The position numbers were made by a program, and so were the translations under genes. From positions 1,061,501 through 1,125,500 of the forward strand of contig NZ_FUZU01000002.1 in assembly GCF_900167975.1 (NCBI RefSeq): a stretch of 64,000 nucleotides of DNA. The letters are read 5' to 3'. The notes beneath the pieces are model-generated. The model was not told the origin of the DNA, ran no database searches, and was given only the letters and a program-made list of their open reading frames with translations. Source of the DNA: Ohtaekwangia koreensis (GTDB lineage Bacteria; Bacteroidota; Bacteroidia; Cytophagales; Cyclobacteriaceae). Position 1 is the first letter of the stretch, and each line of letters starts with the position of its first letter. Positions 62,794 through 64,000 of this stretch are shown here, in pieces.

Positions 62794-63183
62794 TTATTTA
62801 GGAGTATCACTTTTACGAGGCTCGAAGAATACGCCAGGCTTCTTGTTAACCTTGTCTCCCAAGAAGCATCCTTTCACTTGATTCCGGTTTACGACAAAAG
62901 CTGTGTCCTGACCGTTGAGAGTATATTTGACTTTTATCAGACTATCGGAAGTGCAATAGCCGCCCTTTAACTTCATCGGTTTTTTAGGATCTACAGTGCC
63001 TTTGCTGATCTTGAAGGTTTCGTTGAATTCTCCTTCATCCAGGTCTAATACGATGGTAGATTCCTGCGATGCCCCGGCCACCTGGAAATATACCGGGCAG
63101 CTGCACGTATTACATTTCGTAAAACTTACACAGAGTACTATAAATAAAAAAAATCTGGATGTAACCCTTCCCGTATACCTCAT
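62794..63183 (-). CDS. small lipoprotein with paired cysteines, unknown function
   Basis: A 129-residue protein with a signal (RFFLFIVLCVSFTKC) ending in a lipobox-like Cys near 24, followed by NTCSCPVYFQVAGASQE. A beta-rich domain (STIVLDLDEGEFNETFKI; LIKVKYTLNGQDTAFVVN) with two more cysteines follows. No family is recognised. Confidence 0.68.
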   Translation of the reverse strand: MRYTGRVTSRFFLFIVLCVSFTKCNTCSCPVYFQVAGASQESTIVLDLDEGEFNETFKISKGTVDPKKPMKLKGGYCTSDSLIKVKYTLNGQDTAFVVNRNQVKGCFLGDKVNKKPGVFFEPRKSDTPK

Positions 63184-63305
63184 AGACCAGCAAGGTAAAT
63201 ATTTTTTAGAAACACACCGTAGTCAGTGGCTTTCTTTGCAATGGCAAATGCAACCTTTTAACCTGTATACCAATTTTATATAGGTTTATCCAACGCCTTA
63301 TTTAC

Positions 63306-63998
63306 TCAGTGATTTCTCTCAACTTTGATTTCCTGCTTCTCCGTCCGTTTAGGCAAACGCTTCTTCATTAAAAGAATTTGTCCCAGGTGACTCGATTGAT
63401 GTTCCATAACATGGAACCAGCAAAAGTGATTGTTGATATCTGAACCCGGCCGTTCCTGTGCAAGCCATTGGTCATTGCGCTTGCGTAACTCTTCAATCGT
63501 TTTTTGGCGAACCTCTTTATATATAGCAAGGTAATACTCAATGTCGTGTCCTTTGAATTGCTGGCGCGCTTCATCACCAAGGTTCAAGGCTACATCCCAC
63601 TTCTTTTTTTCTTCTTCGTTAAACTCGCGGTTCTCGAAAGTATATACCTGGTAGTATGCTTCAGCCGCAGCCAGGTGCATCACCAACGCCCCGATTGAAT
63701 TTGCCTTATCATCCATCAGGTGATCGGTCTCTTGCTGGTTGAGCAAACGCACTGCCGACTCTACACGTGAACTGAGGTTGTTCAGCATGGTTACCAGTGT
63801 GCCGATCTGTGGTGAAAAACCATTTACAGGTCCGATGAGGTAGGTGGTGTCGCGCACTATACCTTTGCCTTCCAACAGCAATGATAGCTTGCCTTGTGTG
63901 CCCTCGTTGGCGGAAGCAATTGTAAATTCTTTAACCCGTACAGGAGCGAGTGGATTTGTGCCTTCGTTCCACTCCGGAATTATATTCTTCGCTGCAGG
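63306..63998 (-). CDS. DinB family protein, start outside the window
   Basis: The frame is open to the window's right end: upstream of a possible TTG at 63881 it continues as VKEFTIASANEGTQGKLSLLLEGKG, clearly coding, so the gene begins beyond base 64000. The visible 230 residues include a DinB-type four-helix bundle with the putative metal-binding histidines: H in ALVMHLAAAEAYYQ, and HVMEHQSSHLGQIL near the end. Such proteins are metal-dependent hydrolase- or thiol-transferase-like, mostly uncharacterised. The N-terminal part before the bundle is unusual and may be a short extra domain. Confidence 0.85.
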   Translation of the reverse strand, partial: PAAKNIIPEWNEGTNPLAPVRVKEFTIASANEGTQGKLSLLLEGKGIVRDTTYLIGPVNGFSPQIGTLVTMLNNLSSRVESAVRLLNQQETDHLMDDKANSIGALVMHLAAAEAYYQVYTFENREFNEEEKKKWDVALNLGDEARQQFKGHDIEYYLAIYKEVRQKTIEELRKRNDQWLAQERPGSDINNHFCWFHVMEHQSSHLGQILLMKKRLPKRTEKQEIKVERNH

Positions 63999-64000
63999 CA

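Overview
The window looks like a chromosomal segment of a Bacteroidota bacterium, most probably a Cytophagales-type soil or freshwater organism. The evidence is a SusC/SusD pair, many families typical of that phylum (DUF3570, DUF4266, DUF1735, two-component regulator propeller kinases, FtsX/MacB-type 800-residue permeases paired with sigma-54 regulators), lipoprotein signals ending in a single Cys, and promoter-like TAnnTTTG boxes. No rRNA, tRNA, transposase, integrase or CRISPR array was seen.

Layout. 0-6.3 kb: VOC protein, membrane nucleotidyl cyclase, GlxA-type regulator, RibD-like reductase and a large ABC permease. 6.4-9.3 kb: a compact minus-strand operon (DUF3570, thioredoxin, ApbE flavinyltransferase, DUF4266) with an FNR/Crp-like palindrome upstream. 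9.4-14 kb: a TPR regulator and a membrane sensor with a C-terminal Cache-like domain. 14.1-19.4 kb: NtrY/NtrC-like kinase and regulator divergent from an ABC permease; the shared spacer holds a large inverted repeat and a sigma-54-like promoter. 19.5-27.2 kb: secreted proteins, two more DJ-1/PfpI proteins, a four-gene membrane/methyltransferase/DUF2071/DoxX operon and a NarL-type regulator. 27.6-33.3 kb: SusC, SusD and a DUF1735 lipoprotein. 33.5-36.3 kb: small proteins, a fatty acid desaturase and a CsbD-like protein. 36.8-40.6 kb: receiver, KaiC, KaiB and histidine kinase in one operon, followed by D-lactate dehydrogenase.

42-51.3 kb is accessory in character: unrecognised secreted proteins, an XRE regulator, a broken gene, a HEPN-like protein, a trypsin-like protease, a membrane protein with an in-frame stop, and orphan hypotheticals. 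Two elements with GCTAAC or GCTTAC on the left and GTTAGC on the right, long inverted arms and shared internal sequence resemble integron attC sites or a small non-autonomous repeat. Five REP-like palindromes lie at 49.7-52.9 kb and a 96-base duplication at 52.6-53.0 kb. From 51.4 kb to the end the content is ordinary again (DoxX, MarR, RDD, GNAT, a propeller histidine kinase, DinB), except for two arrays of 105-107-base tandem palindromic repeats (7 and 5 units).

Main linked sets: (1) the flavinylation-linked DUF3570 operon; (2) the sigma-54 kinase/regulator/ABC permease circuit with visible cis sites; (3) a KaiBC two-component operon with no KaiA in the window; (4) the SusCD uptake operon; (5) the cassette-like accessory island.
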